A stretch of DNA of 64,000 nt, taken from Marivivens sp. (lineage in GTDB: Bacteria > Pseudomonadota > Alphaproteobacteria > Rhodobacterales > Rhodobacteraceae). Positions 35,464-45,510 of this stretch are shown here, piece by piece; position 1 is the first letter of the stretch; every line of letters begins with the position of its first letter. The stretch is taken from NCBI GenBank assembly GCA_024642115.1, contig JAHEBU010000008.1, positions 1 to 64,000 on the forward strand, written 5' to 3'. A program made the position numbers and the translations under genes. Under the pieces are notes generated by a model. The model saw only the letters and a program-made list of their open reading frames with translations, ran no database searches and had not been told where the DNA came from.

Positions 35464-36690
35464 ATGCGCTGTCTGATCCGAATGATCCCGATCCTTTGTC
35501 TGGGTGCCGTCCTGGCCAGCCTGCCCGGTATCGCCCCGGCCCAAGGCCAGTTTTCCCCTGTTATTTCCGTGGACAACAAGGCAATCACCCAGTTCGAGAT
35601 CGACCAGCGCATCAAGCTGCTGGAAATCTTTCGCACCCCCGGCGACCTGCCCAAGCTGGCCCGCGACGGGTTGATCGAGGATCGCCTGAAGATGGCCGAA
35701 ATCGAACGGGCGGGTATGCGCCTGACCGATCAGGGGCTTCAGACTGCTCTGGATGACTTTGCCAGTCGGGCCAACCTGACGTTGGACCAGTTCCAGACCG
35801 TTCTGGCCCAGAATGGCGTCGATCAGGCCACCCTGCGCGATTTCGTCAAGGTCGGCGTGACCTGGCGCGATCTGGTCCGCAACCGGTTTGGCAACAAGGT
35901 GACCGTCACTGATGCCGAGATTGATCGCGCCATCGCCGACCAGGGCGGCAACGGCACCGCGATCGAGGTCCTGTTGTCCGAGATCATCATCCCCGCCCCA
36001 CCCGCCCAAGCAGCCGGTGCCATGGCCACGGCCACCCGGATTTCCCGCCTGACCTCGACCGCGGCGTTTTCCGCCGAGGCGCGTCAGGTGTCGGCCCTGC
36101 CCAGCCGCACCAATGGCGGCAGGCTGGACTGGGTGCCCCTCACCAATTTCCCGCCGCCCCTGCGCCCGATCCTTTTGGCCCTGTCCGAGGGGCAGGTGAC
36201 CGCCCCGCTGCCGATCACCAATGGCGTGGCCCTGTTCCAGTTGCGTGGCGTGCGCGAGGTGTCTGGCGCCGCCCCCGGCATCGCCAGCATCGACTATGCC
36301 ACGTTCTATATCGCCGGAGGCCGGACCGAGGCTGGATTGCGCGCGGCTGCCGATGTGGCCGCCCGGGTCGACACCTGTGACGATCTGTATGGTGTCGCCA
36401 AGGGCCTGCCGCCCGAACAGTTGGAACGCGCCGATGTCCCCTTTGCCCAGATCCCCCAGGATGTGGCCACGGTGCTGGCCGGACTTGATCCCGGCGAATA
36501 TTCCACCGCCCTGACCACCGCCGACGGGCAGGCCCTGCGCTTTGTCATGCTGTGCAAACGCACCCCAGCCACCGAGGCACCCATCGACCGCGAGACGGTG
36601 ACGAACCAACTGCGCGGCCAGAAGCTGACCGCGTATGCCGATATCCTGCTGACGCAGTTGCGGGCTGCGGCCACGATCACCGGACAATAA
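35464..36690 (+). CDS. surA: SurA-type periplasmic chaperone/peptidyl-prolyl isomerase
   Basis: A 408-aa protein with a signal peptide (about 1-27, ending PAQ) and a SurA N-terminal domain starting VISVDNKAITQFEIDQRI. One parvulin-like domain follows at about 170-270 (LLSEIIIP, RLDWVPLTNFPPPLRPIL). The last part is degenerate, with a Cys pair (C306, C360 region). It helps outer-membrane proteins such as the neighbouring LptD to fold. The start ATG is preceded by GAGGCAAG. A 38-bp gap separates it from lptD. Confidence 0.9.
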   Translation: MRCLIRMIPILCLGAVLASLPGIAPAQGQFSPVISVDNKAITQFEIDQRIKLLEIFRTPGDLPKLARDGLIEDRLKMAEIERAGMRLTDQGLQTALDDFASRANLTLDQFQTVLAQNGVDQATLRDFVKVGVTWRDLVRNRFGNKVTVTDAEIDRAIADQGGNGTAIEVLLSEIIIPAPPAQAAGAMATATRISRLTSTAAFSAEARQVSALPSRTNGGRLDWVPLTNFPPPLRPILLALSEGQVTAPLPITNGVALFQLRGVREVSGAAPGIASIDYATFYIAGGRTEAGLRAAADVAARVDTCDDLYGVAKGLPPEQLERADVPFAQIPQDVATVLAGLDPGEYSTALTTADGQALRFVMLCKRTPATEAPIDRETVTNQLRGQKLTAYADILLTQLRAAATITGQ

Positions 36691-36696
36691 CCCGGC

Positions 36697-37713
36697 ATGA
36701 CCATCGCCGTCAGTTGCGGAGAGCCGGCCGGGATCGGCCCCGAGGTGGCGGCCAAGGCATGGGCTCTACTGCGGGCTGATCTGCCGATGCTGTGGATCGG
36801 CGATCCGCGCCATTTGCCCGCAGGAACACCGTGGCAGGCTGTCGAGGAGCCGGCCGATGCCGCTGTCGTCTGCGCCGAAGCCCTGCCCGTTCTGGTCCGC
36901 GACTTTGGCCCATCCGTTACCCCCGGCGCAGCCCATCCCGCCCATGCCCAAGGGGTCATCGACGCCATTTCGACCGGCGTTGATCTGGTTCGGTCAGGGG
37001 CCTGCACGGCGATCTGCACCGCGCCCATCCACAAAAAGGCCTTGGCCGACGGGGCGGGATTTGCCTATCCGGGCCATACCGAATTCCTGGCCGCCCTGGC
37101 CGGAGTGGACCGGGTCGTGATGATGCTGGCCTGCGATCTGCTGCGCGTGGTCCCGGCCACCATCCACATCCCGCTGGCCGAGGTGCCGCAGGCCCTGACC
37201 GCCCGCCTGCTGACCGACACCATCCTGATCACCCATGCCGCCTTGCGCCGCGATTTCGGGATCGACCGGCCGCGTATTGCCGTCGCGGGCCTGAACCCTC
37301 ATGCGGGCGAAGGCGGCAAGATGGGTCTGGAAGAGATCGAGATGATGGGCCCGGTTCTGGATGCACTCAGGGCCGAAGGGATAGACCTGTCTGGCCCCCT
37401 TCCCGCCGACACGATGTTTCATGCCGGCGCCCGTGCCCGCTATGACGTGGCGGTCTGCACCTATCACGATCAGGCGCTGATCCCGATCAAGACACTGGAT
37501 TTCGCGGGCGGCGTGAATGTGACGCTCGGTCTGCCGTTCGTGCGCACCTCGCCCGATCACGGCACGGCTTTTGACATCGCGGGCAAGGGAGTGGCCGATC
37601 CAACCTCGATGATCGCGGCGCTGCGGATGGCGGACAGGATGGTGTCCCTGAGGGGGGCCGGAAAACGCACGTTTTCCGCCCCGATTTCCGCGCGGAAATC
37701 GGACCCGGCATGA
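36697..37713 (+). CDS. pdxA: 4-hydroxythreonine-4-phosphate dehydrogenase
   Basis: A 338-aa PdxA for pyridoxal phosphate synthesis: it oxidises 4-phosphohydroxy-L-threonine, with NAD and a divalent metal. Conserved motifs are [11 protein letters not shown] at the start, YPGHTEFLA with a metal His, [16 protein letters not shown], the second metal-site [12 protein letters not shown], and [15 protein letters not shown]. It begins 6 bp after surA and overlaps rsmA by ATGA. Confidence 0.96.
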   Translation: MTIAVSCGEPAGIGPEVAAKAWALLRADLPMLWIGDPRHLPAGTPWQAVEEPADAAVVCAEALPVLVRDFGPSVTPGAAHPAHAQGVIDAISTGVDLVRSGACTAICTAPIHKKALADGAGFAYPGHTEFLAALAGVDRVVMMLACDLLRVVPATIHIPLAEVPQALTARLLTDTILITHAALRRDFGIDRPRIAVAGLNPHAGEGGKMGLEEIEMMGPVLDALRAEGIDLSGPLPADTMFHAGARARYDVAVCTYHDQALIPIKTLDFAGGVNVTLGLPFVRTSPDHGTAFDIAGKGVADPTSMIAALRMADRMVSLRGAGKRTFSAPISARKSDPA

Positions 37714-38552
37714 GCGGCATCGACAACCTTCCGCCGTTGCGCGAGGTCATCCGCGCCCATGACATCGCCCCGAAAAAGGCTCTGGGCCAGAATTTCCTTC
37801 TTGACCTGAACCTCACGGCCAAGATTGCCCGGATGGCGGGCGACCTGCGCGGATCGGATGTGATGGAGGTGGGCCCCGGCCCCGGCGGCCTGACCCGCGG
37901 GCTGCTGGCCGAAGGCGCCCGGCGCGTTCTCGCCATCGAAAAGGACCCCCGTTGCCTGCCCGCCTTGGCCGAGATCGCAGCGGCTTATCCGGGTCGGCTC
38001 GAGGTGATCGAGGGCGACGCGCTGGCCATCAATCCGCTGGCCCACCTGACCCCGCCGATCAAGATCTGCGCGAATCTGCCTTACAATGTGGGAACGGAAC
38101 TTCTGGTCCGTTGGCTGACCCCTGACATCTGGCCGCCGGTCTGGTCCACCCTCACGCTGATGTTCCAGCGCGAGGTGGCCGAGCGGATCGTGGCGCAACC
38201 GGGAACCAAGGCTTACGGTCGTCTGGCGCTTCTGGCCCAGTGGCGCACGGACGCGAAGATTGTCATGGACCTTGGCCCCGAGGCATTCACGCCCCCGCCC
38301 AAGGTATCGTCCGCCGTTGTCCATCTGACCGCCCTGCCCGCCCCGCGCTTTCCGGCCAACCCGGCGACGCTCAACCGCGTCGTGGCCGCCGGGTTCAACC
38401 AGCGGCGCAAGATGCTGCGGGCGGCGTTACGGGGGGTCGCCCCCAATATCGAGGATCATCTGAACGCGGTGGGTATCCCGCCGACCGAGCGGGCGGAACA
38501 GGTCAGTCTGGAACAATTCTGCGCATTGGCACGGTCGCTGGACGGACAGTAA
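37710..38552 (+). CDS. rsmA: 16S rRNA dimethyladenosine transferase
   Basis: A 280-aa RsmA/KsgA, which dimethylates two adjacent adenines in the 3' hairpin of 16S rRNA. N-terminal [14 protein letters not shown] motif [15 protein letters not shown], and the catalytic [11 protein letters not shown] (NLPY) are all present, and the C-terminal helical domain has the [12 protein letters not shown] motif. The order surA-pdxA-rsmA is the same as in E. coli. The operon ends at the terminator just downstream. Confidence 0.97.
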   Translation: MSGIDNLPPLREVIRAHDIAPKKALGQNFLLDLNLTAKIARMAGDLRGSDVMEVGPGPGGLTRGLLAEGARRVLAIEKDPRCLPALAEIAAAYPGRLEVIEGDALAINPLAHLTPPIKICANLPYNVGTELLVRWLTPDIWPPVWSTLTLMFQREVAERIVAQPGTKAYGRLALLAQWRTDAKIVMDLGPEAFTPPPKVSSAVVHLTALPAPRFPANPATLNRVVAAGFNQRRKMLRAALRGVAPNIEDHLNAVGIPPTERAEQVSLEQFCALARSLDGQ

Positions 38553-38560
38553 CCCGCAGA

Positions 38561-38588
38561 AAAAAGGCCCTCTCGGAGGAGGGCCTTT
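38561..38588. terminator. Bidirectional Rho-independent terminator
   Basis: AAAGGCCCTC (38563-38572) and GAGGGCCTTT (38579-38588) form a perfect 10-bp stem with a six-base loop, flanked by an A-run on the left and T on the right. It ends the convergent rsmA and DUF4167 transcription units. Confidence 0.85.
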
Positions 38589-38591
38589 GGA

Positions 38592-39293
38592 TCATTCAGC
38601 GGCTTCGGACGGACCGGGAGAGGCAGACGCGTCGCTCTTGGGTTTGGCGGGGCGCCGGACGCGGGGTTTGCGGGGTTTGTCGCCCTCGGCATTGCCATTC
38701 CCGTTACCCGATGAGGCGGCCAGCATCGGCATGTCGCCCAGCGGATGCGGTTGGCGCGCCTCGGGCGTTTCGACCAGCCCGCTGTCGCGGTCGTCGTCGG
38801 CCGGCAGATCGACCACGTCATCGCTGCGGGTGTGGCGCGGCTGGTGCTGAGGCTGCGGCTGGTGACGCGGCTCTTGCTGGTGACGCGGCTCTTGCTGGTG
38901 CGGCTGGTGCTGCGGCTGGTCGCTCTGTCCCGGATCGTTGGACACCTGTTCCTGCGACTTGAGCCGGTCATTGCGTTCGCGGTCGCGTTCGGCCTGCCGG
39001 TCGCGATTGAACTGTTCCTGCTCTTCACGGGCGCGGTCGACCTCGCGCATGGCTTCGGCCAGCATGCGTGTGTAATGTTCGGCGTGTTGCGAGAAATTCT
39101 CGGCGTTCACGCGGTCATTCGACAACTGCGAATCGCGGTAAAGCTGGTTGTATTTCTCGATGATCTGCTGCGGCGTGCCGCGCACCTTGCCATCGGGGCC
39201 AGAGCTTTCAAACACCCGGTTGATGATGTTTCCGCCTGTGGGGCGCGTGTTGCGGCTCTTGTTGTTCCGCGACCGTGACTTCGAAGATCTCAT
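38592..39293 (-). CDS. DUF4167 domain-containing protein
   Basis: A 233-aa protein whose N-terminus MRSSKSRSRNNKS and the following block (NRVFESSGPDGKVRGTPQQI) define the DUF4167 family of Alphaproteobacteria. A charged coiled coil covers about 85-135, then a His/Gln/Pro-rich repeat region at about 135-155, and a basic tail with PRKPRVRRPAKPK. It is likely an RNA- or nucleic-acid-associated disordered protein; no function is proven. ATG 39293 is chosen as the normal family start; an ATG at 39335 adds 14 residues. It sits downstream of prfA-prmC. Confidence 0.85.
   Translation of the reverse strand: MRSSKSRSRNNKSRNTRPTGGNIINRVFESSGPDGKVRGTPQQIIEKYNQLYRDSQLSNDRVNAENFSQHAEHYTRMLAEAMREVDRAREEQEQFNRDRQAERDRERNDRLKSQEQVSNDPGQSDQPQHQPHQQEPRHQQEPRHQPQPQHQPRHTRSDDVVDLPADDDRDSGLVETPEARQPHPLGDMPMLAASSGNGNGNAEGDKPRKPRVRRPAKPKSDASASPGPSEAAE
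38859..38894. repeat. Exact 18-bp tandem duplication in the DUF4167 gene
   Basis: Two consecutive copies of CTGGTGACGCGGCTCTTG (38859-38876 and 38877-38894) encode, on the minus strand, repeated QEPRHQ units. Shorter related CTGGTG/GCGGCTGGT units flank them, so copy number is likely variable. Confidence 0.85.
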
Positions 39294-39492
39294 GGAGGTG
39301 CTTTCGTCCAGCCCTATGGCTTTGGTTTTGCGCATGTGACCGCGCCAATGCGCGAGTGTCTGTCCTGCGATGTTCTGGCGACTGATCGGGGGGAGACCCA
39401 AATGGCCCTCAGCCCTGCCGATGCGCTTGAATAATCATGTCGCGGGACGCAGGGCAAGGGAAAACTGGGGGATTGCAGGTGGATTGCCCGAT

Positions 39493-40347
39493 TCAGGCGG
39501 GATTTCGCGGGGCTTGCCCCAAGACGACCCTGTCCCGCCCGTCCAGATCGGGGCGCAGAGTGATCGCCCCGAATCCCGAGGCCGCGAAAAGGTCGTGGAC
39601 CGCCTGCCCCTGCGTCGGCCCGATTTCCACCATGAGCCAGCCGTCAGCGGTCAGGTGCGGGATCGCCCCCGCCGTGATCGCCCGGTAGGCCGTCAGCCCG
39701 TCCGCCCCGTCCGTGAGCGCCATCGCCGGGTCATGGTCGCGCACTTCCGCCTCCAGTCCGGCCATCTCGGCGGCGGCAATATAGGGCGGGTTGGACACGA
39801 TCAGGTCAAAGCGCCCCTGGACAGTAGCGAACCAGTCGGACGGCAGAAACGTCGCCCGCTGTGCCGCCCCGCAGGCCTGCGTGTTGGCCTGCGCCACGTC
39901 GAGTGCGGCGTGTGACAGGTCAGTCCCGGTCCCGTGGGCGGTGGGCCGTTCGGCCAACAGCGTGGCGAGAATCGCCCCCGACCCTGTCCCAAGGTCCAGA
40001 ACGGTGTCGAAGGGAACCGCCAGTGCCGCCTCGATCAGCGTTTCAGTTTCGGGGCGTGGGTCGAGCACGTCGGGCGTCACCCTGAACTGCCGCCCGTAGA
40101 ATTGCCGTTCCCCGAGGATCCGTGCCACGGGTTCGCGGGCGATGCGCCGGCCGATCAGCCCCCCAAATCGGTCAGCGGCGGACTGTGGCACGGGGTCGAT
40201 GAGGTACAGCGTGAGCCGGTCGCGCGGGATGCCAAGGGCGTGGGCCAATAGGGCGCGGCCGTCCTGCGCGGCCCCCGGGATGCCTGCCGCCGTCAGATCC
40301 CGGATCGCCAGCCCCAGAAGCGTCTGCGCAAGGGGCGGGGCGGTCAT
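39493..40347 (-). CDS. prmC: Peptide chain release factor N5-glutamine methyltransferase
   Basis: A 284-aa PrmC, which methylates the Gln of the GGQ motif in RF1 and RF2. It has an N-terminal helical domain, SAM motif [17 protein letters not shown] and the catalytic NPPYI. It overlaps its partner prfA by 4 bp (ATGA), the standard arrangement. Confidence 0.96.
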   Translation of the reverse strand: MTAPPLAQTLLGLAIRDLTAAGIPGAAQDGRALLAHALGIPRDRLTLYLIDPVPQSAADRFGGLIGRRIAREPVARILGERQFYGRQFRVTPDVLDPRPETETLIEAALAVPFDTVLDLGTGSGAILATLLAERPTAHGTGTDLSHAALDVAQANTQACGAAQRATFLPSDWFATVQGRFDLIVSNPPYIAAAEMAGLEAEVRDHDPAMALTDGADGLTAYRAITAGAIPHLTADGWLMVEIGPTQGQAVHDLFAASGFGAITLRPDLDGRDRVVLGQAPRNPA

Positions 40348-41399
40348 CCGTCCATCTCGGCCAGAAGCGACGCCTGCGCATCCGCCGTCAGCGCCGCGAT
40401 GGTTTCTGTCAGGTCGCCCTGCATGATCTTGTCGAGGCTGTAGAGCGTGAGGTTGATCCGGTGGTCGGTCATCCGCCCCTGCGGGAAGTTGTAGGTCCTG
40501 ATCCGTTCGGACCGGTCCCCCGACCCCACCTGCGACCGCCGCGTCGATGAGCGTTCGCTGTCGATCCGGTTCCGCTCCATGTCATAAAGCCGGGTGCGCA
40601 AGACCTGCATGGCAATCTCGCGGTTGCGGTGCTGCGATTTCTCAAAGCTCGTGACCATGATGCCGGTGGGGATGTGCACGATCCGGACGGCGGAATCAGT
40701 CGTGTTGACGTGCTGGCCGCCCGCGCCCGAGGATCGCATTGTGTCGATGCGAATGTCGGCTGGGTCGATTTTAAGGTCGATCTCTTCGGCTTCCGGTAGG
40801 ACGGCGACGGTTGCCGCCGACGTATGGATGCGCCCCGACGCTTCGGTTTCGGGCACGCGCTGGACCCGGTGAACGCCGGATTCGTATTTCAGTTTGGCAA
40901 AGACGCCATCGCCGGCGACGCGGGCGACCACTTCCTTGATCCCGCCCAGTTCGGTTTGCTGTTCTTCCAGGATCTCGAACCGCCAGCCCTGCCCTTCGGC
41001 ATAGCGCTGGTACATCCGCAACAGGTCGCCCGCGAACAGCGCGGCCTCTTCCCCGCCGGTGCCGGGGCGGATTTCGATCATGGCGGGGCGGGCATCGGCG
41101 GCATCCTTGGGAAGCAGGGCAAGCCGCACGTCGGCCTGAGCCTGTTCCAGAGTATCGCGCAGTTTGGGCAGTTCGTCCTCGGCCAGTGCTTTCATTTCCG
41201 GGTCTGACAGCATCGCCTCGGCCTCGGCGATGTCCTGAAGGGTGCGTTGGTAGCCTTGGACGGTTTCGACGACGGGTTTGAGTTCGGAATATTCACGGCT
41301 GACGGCGGCAATTTCGGCAGGCGGCAGGCCGCCGTTCAGGCGCGCCTCCAGAAACTGGAAACGGGCGATGATCTGGTCGAGTTTTTCAGGCGCTATCAT
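40344..41399 (-). CDS. prfA: Peptide chain release factor 1
   Basis: A 351-aa RF1, which ends translation at UAA and UAG. The catalytic GGQ is in [17 protein letters not shown] near residue 230, and the codon-reading PxT-type region is before it ([10 protein letters not shown]). Downstream, [15 protein letters not shown] is the usual C-terminal helix. Followed by prmC, whose product methylates that Gln. Confidence 0.97.
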   Translation of the reverse strand: MIAPEKLDQIIARFQFLEARLNGGLPPAEIAAVSREYSELKPVVETVQGYQRTLQDIAEAEAMLSDPEMKALAEDELPKLRDTLEQAQADVRLALLPKDAADARPAMIEIRPGTGGEEAALFAGDLLRMYQRYAEGQGWRFEILEEQQTELGGIKEVVARVAGDGVFAKLKYESGVHRVQRVPETEASGRIHTSAATVAVLPEAEEIDLKIDPADIRIDTMRSSGAGGQHVNTTDSAVRIVHIPTGIMVTSFEKSQHRNREIAMQVLRTRLYDMERNRIDSERSSTRRSQVGSGDRSERIRTYNFPQGRMTDHRINLTLYSLDKIMQGDLTETIAALTADAQASLLAEMDG

Positions 41400-41445
41400 G
41401 GGCCTGTCCTGACCTTATCCGCCCCCTCCGGTCAAGAGGGTCCGG

Positions 41446-41883
41446 TCAAGAGGCAGTGGTCAGGTTCAGTTCCCTAAGCCAGGTCAGAACCCGCGACCGG
41501 TTCACCCCCTGGTCGCCAGCGCCGAAGCGTAAGCGGCCCCAGATATCCAGTTTTTTCCCGTCAAACGCGGCTGTCGTATAATCAGGAAAGCCGAACAGCC
41601 GCGAGCGGGTGATGAATGTCACCTGCCCGGCCTCGGCTGATCCGGCAAGGATGCTGGTGCGGGGGGTGGCCAGGGCCACCTCGGTCAGTTTGGACAGGAT
41701 CGCGGGATCGCTCACGGTGCGCACCGCCTGGAATGCGCCCATGCTGTCGTAATCACCGACGGGTTTGCTGCCCTCGGGTCCCTGGTACGGCATCACGTTC
41801 CAGACCGCGGGGTCGGACGGGGCCAGACGGATATAGGCCAGCCCCGCAACAATCAGCAGGACGACAAAGAGGATCAGACGCAT
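41446..41883 (-). CDS. DUF1499 domain-containing protein
   Basis: A 145-aa protein with an N-terminal hydrophobic segment (RLILFVVLLIVAGLAYIRL) and a DUF1499 domain recognisable by TPRTSILAGS, FITRSRLFGFPDYTT and SRSRVLTW-like residues (NRSRVLTWL). It is probably membrane-anchored or secreted. No enzymatic activity is known for the family. ATG at 41883 is chosen; the frame is open further upstream but overlaps the agmatinase gene. Confidence 0.86.
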   Translation of the reverse strand: MRLILFVVLLIVAGLAYIRLAPSDPAVWNVMPYQGPEGSKPVGDYDSMGAFQAVRTVSDPAILSKLTEVALATPRTSILAGSAEAGQVTFITRSRLFGFPDYTTAAFDGKKLDIWGRLRFGAGDQGVNRSRVLTWLRELNLTTAS

Positions 41884-41920
41884 GGGAGGGGCTTTCAGTA
41901 ATCTCTGCCCGCCACATATG

Positions 41921-42916
41921 TCAGGACCGGGTCGAGTCCAAGGCCATGCGCTGCTCACGTTTTGTCCAGCAAAAAAGCGCCAACAGATCGGCGGCAACAT
42001 GCGCACCGGCAATCGCGGTGGCCCCGGTGGTGTCATAGGGGGGCGACACCTCGACCACGTCGCCGCCGACCATGTTGATCCCCGCAAGATCGCGCAGCAG
42101 CGCCGCCGCCTGCCACGATGCCAGCCCGCCCCAGACCGGCGTGCCGGTGCCGGGCGCAAAGGCGGGGTCGAGCGCGTCGATGTCAAAGGTCACATAGGTT
42201 GGATGGGTGCCAACGATTTCCTTTGCGCGGGCGGTGGCGTGGGCAATGCCCTTTTCATGCACCGTACGGGCGTCGATGAATTCCACCCCAAGATAGTCGT
42301 CGCAATGCGTGCGGATGCCGATCTGCACCGACCGCGCCGGGTCCACGAGCCCCAATTTGACCGCCTTGTAGAAAAACGTCCCGTGGTCGATCCGGTCCAT
42401 GTCGTCGTCGGCCCAGAGGTCGGAATGGGCGTCGATGTGAATGACGCTCATCGGGCCGAATTTGGCGGCGTAGGCCCGCAGGATCGGCAGGGTAATAAAG
42501 TGATCGCCGCCCAGCGTGACGGTGCCCGGACCGGCGGCAAGGATGCCTGCGATATGCGCCTGAAGCAGCCCCGGAAAGCTGGGCGTGTGGGCGTAATCAA
42601 ATGCCAGATCGCCATAATCGACGATGCTGAAGTCGGTCAGCGGATCAAAACCGTCCCAGCCATAGGGCGGATCGTAAGGTTGCAGGGCGGATGCCTCGCG
42701 GATCGCCCGTGGCCCGAACCGCGTGCCGGTGCGGTGCGTGACCGCCTGATCGAAAGGGACGCCGGTGATGGCGAGGTCCACCCCGGTCAGGTCCTTTGTA
42801 TAGGTCCGCCGCAGGAACGACGTGGCGCCGCCAAAGGCGTTCTCGAACGCAAGCCCCCGATTGCCCCGCCGCGTGAATGCCAGATCGACCTGTTTTTTCG
42901 CGTCTTCCAGTGCCAT
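41921..42916 (-). CDS. speB: Agmatinase / ureohydrolase family protein
   Basis: A 331-aa ureohydrolase with all manganese-ligand motifs: GGDHFITLP, HIDAHSDLW and DIDALDPAFAPGTGTP. Agmatinase hydrolyses agmatine to putrescine and urea; the family also includes guanidinobutyrase and guanidinopropionase, so the exact substrate is less sure than the chemistry. It could feed the polyamine pool. A strong GGGAGGG precedes the ATG on the minus strand. A 98-bp gap separates it from the upstream gene. Confidence 0.9.
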   Translation of the reverse strand: MALEDAKKQVDLAFTRRGNRGLAFENAFGGATSFLRRTYTKDLTGVDLAITGVPFDQAVTHRTGTRFGPRAIREASALQPYDPPYGWDGFDPLTDFSIVDYGDLAFDYAHTPSFPGLLQAHIAGILAAGPGTVTLGGDHFITLPILRAYAAKFGPMSVIHIDAHSDLWADDDMDRIDHGTFFYKAVKLGLVDPARSVQIGIRTHCDDYLGVEFIDARTVHEKGIAHATARAKEIVGTHPTYVTFDIDALDPAFAPGTGTPVWGGLASWQAAALLRDLAGINMVGGDVVEVSPPYDTTGATAIAGAHVAADLLALFCWTKREQRMALDSTRS

Positions 42917-43014
42917 GTCGCACCCTCCCTTTCAGGAAAGCGCGTCGTTTCGGCGTCGGAGACGCGCGTCATCCGGCGGGGTGACTTTGCCCCGCCCGGC
43001 CGCACTGTCAAGGC

Positions 43015-43416
43015 TCAGAACAGTTGCTGGCGGGCGCGCGACAGGCTGAAACCATGCCCGGCAGGGTTGGTGCAGGTGACGCCTGTCCGTTCTGAGTCAC
43101 ACATTATGCCGCCAAGTGCGATCTGCCCGCCGTATGGCAGAACCTGCACGGCCGGGTCCATCACCGTGTCGCTGATGCAGCCCAGCGTCCCCTTGGGGTC
43201 GCGCAGACCGATCCAGAACGATGAACCCCAGTCGAATTCGCAATCCGCCGGCGCCTTGGTAAAGGTCTGGGTCAAGTCGCGCATGTCGCAGCGCGCGCCG
43301 CCATCCGCCCCGTCAATCAACATGCAGAAGATATTGCCCGAGGGGCTTTGAAAGCCCAACAGTTGCTGGGCGTGCGCTGGCGCGGCAAGCAGGCATAGCA
43401 CAATGAGAACACGCAT
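43015..43416 (-). CDS. Secreted DUF6636-type protein
   Basis: A 133-aa protein with a clear Sec signal peptide (MRVLIVLCLLAAPAHA). The mature part has cysteines at about 31, 43, 60, 80, 105 and 115, suggesting three disulfides, and the segments FQSPSGNIFCM and GVTCTNPAGHGFSLSR, typical of the DUF6636 family. Function is unknown. It starts 12 bp after the M20 gene on the same strand, so it is probably co-transcribed. Confidence 0.83.
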   Translation of the reverse strand: MRVLIVLCLLAAPAHAQQLLGFQSPSGNIFCMLIDGADGGARCDMRDLTQTFTKAPADCEFDWGSSFWIGLRDPKGTLGCISDTVMDPAVQVLPYGGQIALGGIMCDSERTGVTCTNPAGHGFSLSRARQQLF

Positions 43417-43428
43417 CGGACCCTCCGG

Positions 43429-44595
43429 TTAAGGTGTCAGGGGAAGCGCCCGTTCAACCAGACGGGCAAAGAACGAGGCCCCCACCGGGGCAGTTTCGTC
43501 GTCGAAATCATAGGCCGGGTGGTGCAGTCCTGCCGTATCACCATTTCCGATGAACAGATACGCTCCGGGCCGGTGGTTGAGCATATAGCTGAAATCCTCG
43601 GCCCCCATTTCGGGCAGGGCGTCGTCCTGAACATTTGCCTCGCCCGCGATTTCCCGCGCCACACCTGCTGCAAAGGCAGTGCTGGCGGGGTCGTTGAGGG
43701 TGGCCGGGTAGCCGATTTCGTAGCGCAGTTGGGCCTGGACGCCGTAGCTGGCGGCTTGCCCCGCCACGATCTCTTCCAGCCGGCGGATGACCATGGCCTG
43801 CACGTCGGCGTCAAAGGTGCGCACGGTCCCGTTGATATAGGCGGTTTCGGGGATGACGTTGTCCGTGGTGCCGGTGTGAATCTGAGTCACTGAAATAACA
43901 AGGCTTTGCAGGGCATAGTTGTTGCGGCTGACGATTGTTTGCAGCGCCGTGACCATGCCGCAGGCGGCCACGATGGGATCGAGCGTATCATGCGGCATGG
44001 CCCCATGTCCGCCCTTGCCCGTGATGTCGATGTGAAAGGTATCGACCGCGGCCATGATCGGCCCCGGCGTCGTGTAGAACTGCCCGACGGGCGTGCCGGG
44101 GGCATTGTGCAGCGCATAGACCTGGCCGATGTCAAACCGGTCCAGCACGCCTTCGCGCACCATGACGTCGGCCCCGCCGCCGCCCTCTTCGGCCGGTTGG
44201 AAAATGAGCGCGACGCGGCCGTTGAAATTGCGCGTCTCGGCCAGGTATTTCGCCGCCCCGAGCAGCATGGTCGTATGCCCGTCATGGCCGCAGGCGTGCA
44301 TCTTGCCCGGCGTCTGCGACGCGTGGGGCAGTCCGGTGATTTCGGTCATCGGCAGCGCGTCCATGTCCGCCCGCAGTCCGATGGTCGGCCCCGCCCCTTG
44401 CCCATTGATGATGGCGATGACGCCGGATTGCGCGATGCCTTGGTGGATCTCGTCCACGCCGAACTCGCGCAGGCGGTCCACCACGAACGCCGCCGTCTGG
44501 TGGCAGTCGAATTGCAGTTCCGGGTACCGATGCAGGTGGTGCCGCCATTCCTTCATCTGCGGCGCATAGTCGGCGATACGATTGAGGACGGGCAT
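43429..44595 (-). CDS. M20 family amidohydrolase (hippurate hydrolase/IAA-amino acid hydrolase type)
   Basis: A 388-aa metal-dependent amidohydrolase. The N-terminal RHHLHRYPEL, the metal motif MHACGHDGHTTMLLGAA with Cys and His, the AEEGGGGA glutamates, TGKGGHGAMPH and the late MGAEDFSYML are all present. Family members cleave N-acyl amino acids, as hippurate hydrolase does. The open frame continues to 45504 but overlaps mazG in antisense; the ATG at 44595 fits the family start. A cytosolic role in amino-acid recycling is likely; the exact substrate is open. Confidence 0.92.
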   Translation of the reverse strand: MPVLNRIADYAPQMKEWRHHLHRYPELQFDCHQTAAFVVDRLREFGVDEIHQGIAQSGVIAIINGQGAGPTIGLRADMDALPMTEITGLPHASQTPGKMHACGHDGHTTMLLGAAKYLAETRNFNGRVALIFQPAEEGGGGADVMVREGVLDRFDIGQVYALHNAPGTPVGQFYTTPGPIMAAVDTFHIDITGKGGHGAMPHDTLDPIVAACGMVTALQTIVSRNNYALQSLVISVTQIHTGTTDNVIPETAYINGTVRTFDADVQAMVIRRLEEIVAGQAASYGVQAQLRYEIGYPATLNDPASTAFAAGVAREIAGEANVQDDALPEMGAEDFSYMLNHRPGAYLFIGNGDTAGLHHPAYDFDDETAPVGASFFARLVERALPLTP

Positions 44596-44658
44596 GGCTG
44601 GACTCTTTGCGGTCTGGGGATAAGGATTCCAGATGACCCCAGTTACACGGAACCTGCA

Positions 44659-45498
44659 ATGCCTGTCCCCCCGGATGATACCCTGATCTTCGATGCGTCC
44701 GGCGGGGCCGAGCGGCAGATGGCGCGGCTGGTGGCGATCATGGCCCGCCTGCGTGACCCGGTGTCGGGGTGTCCCTGGGATATCGAGCAGACTTACGCGA
44801 GCATCGCCCCCTATACCATTGAAGAAGCGTATGAAGTGGCTGATGCCATTGAACGGAAGGATTGGACCGAGTTGGAGGGAGAACTGGGCGATCTGCTGTT
44901 GCAGACCGTCTATCACACCCAGATCGGGACCGAAGCCGGGCATTTCGACTTTGCCTCGGTCGCACGCGCGATCAGTGACAAGATGGTCGCGCGGCATCCG
45001 CATGTGTTCGGCGACGAATCCCGCGACAAATCCGCCGATCAGCAGACCGCCGACTGGGAAAAGATCAAGGCAGCGGAACGCGCGGGCAAGGCGCAGGGGC
45101 GCGTGCTGGACGGTGTGGCGCTGGGTCTGCCTGCCCTGATGCGGGCGATCAAGTTGCAGAAACGGGCGGCGCGGGTGGGATTCGATTGGCCGTCGACGAC
45201 GCAAGTGCTGGACAAGATCGTCGAGGAATCCCGCGAACTGGTCGAGGCGCGCGAGACGATGACTGAGGTCGAGGTGGAGGAGGAATTCGGCGACCTGCTG
45301 TTCGTGGTCGTCAATCTGGGCCGTCATCTGGGCGTGGATGCCGAAACCGCCCTTCGCGCCACCAATGCCAAATTCACGCGTCGGTTCGAGGCGATCGAGG
45401 ATGCGCTGGCCGCGATGGGCAAGACCCCTGCCGACAGCAATCTGGCCGAAATGGACGCCCTGTGGGATGCGGCAAAGCGGCGCGAAAAAGCTGAGTGA
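44659..45498 (+). CDS. mazG: Nucleoside triphosphate pyrophosphohydrolase MazG
   Basis: A 279-aa MazG with two tandem MazG domains. The first contains CPWDIEQTYASIAPYTIEE and EEAYEVADAI; the second contains EESRELVEARETM and EEEFGDLLFVVVNLGRH. E-x2-E/E-x2-D metal sites are present in both. It hydrolyses non-canonical and damaged NTPs to NMP and pyrophosphate. It is divergent from the M20 gene with a 63-bp spacer. The frame stays open upstream as an antisense artefact. Confidence 0.95.
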   Translation: MPVPPDDTLIFDASGGAERQMARLVAIMARLRDPVSGCPWDIEQTYASIAPYTIEEAYEVADAIERKDWTELEGELGDLLLQTVYHTQIGTEAGHFDFASVARAISDKMVARHPHVFGDESRDKSADQQTADWEKIKAAERAGKAQGRVLDGVALGLPALMRAIKLQKRAARVGFDWPSTTQVLDKIVEESRELVEARETMTEVEVEEEFGDLLFVVVNLGRHLGVDAETALRATNAKFTRRFEAIEDALAAMGKTPADSNLAEMDALWDAAKRREKAE

Positions 45499-45510
45499 TT
45501 GCATCAGGTA

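Noticed and set aside
34115-36687. Two open frames of 448 and 421 codons on the minus strand
   Set aside because: They are antisense to lptD and surA and show only low-complexity, Gly/Gln/Arg-rich translations.
44596-45504. N-terminal extension of the M20 amidohydrolase to 691 residues
   Set aside because: The extension is antisense to mazG, and the conserved M20 start lies at 44595.
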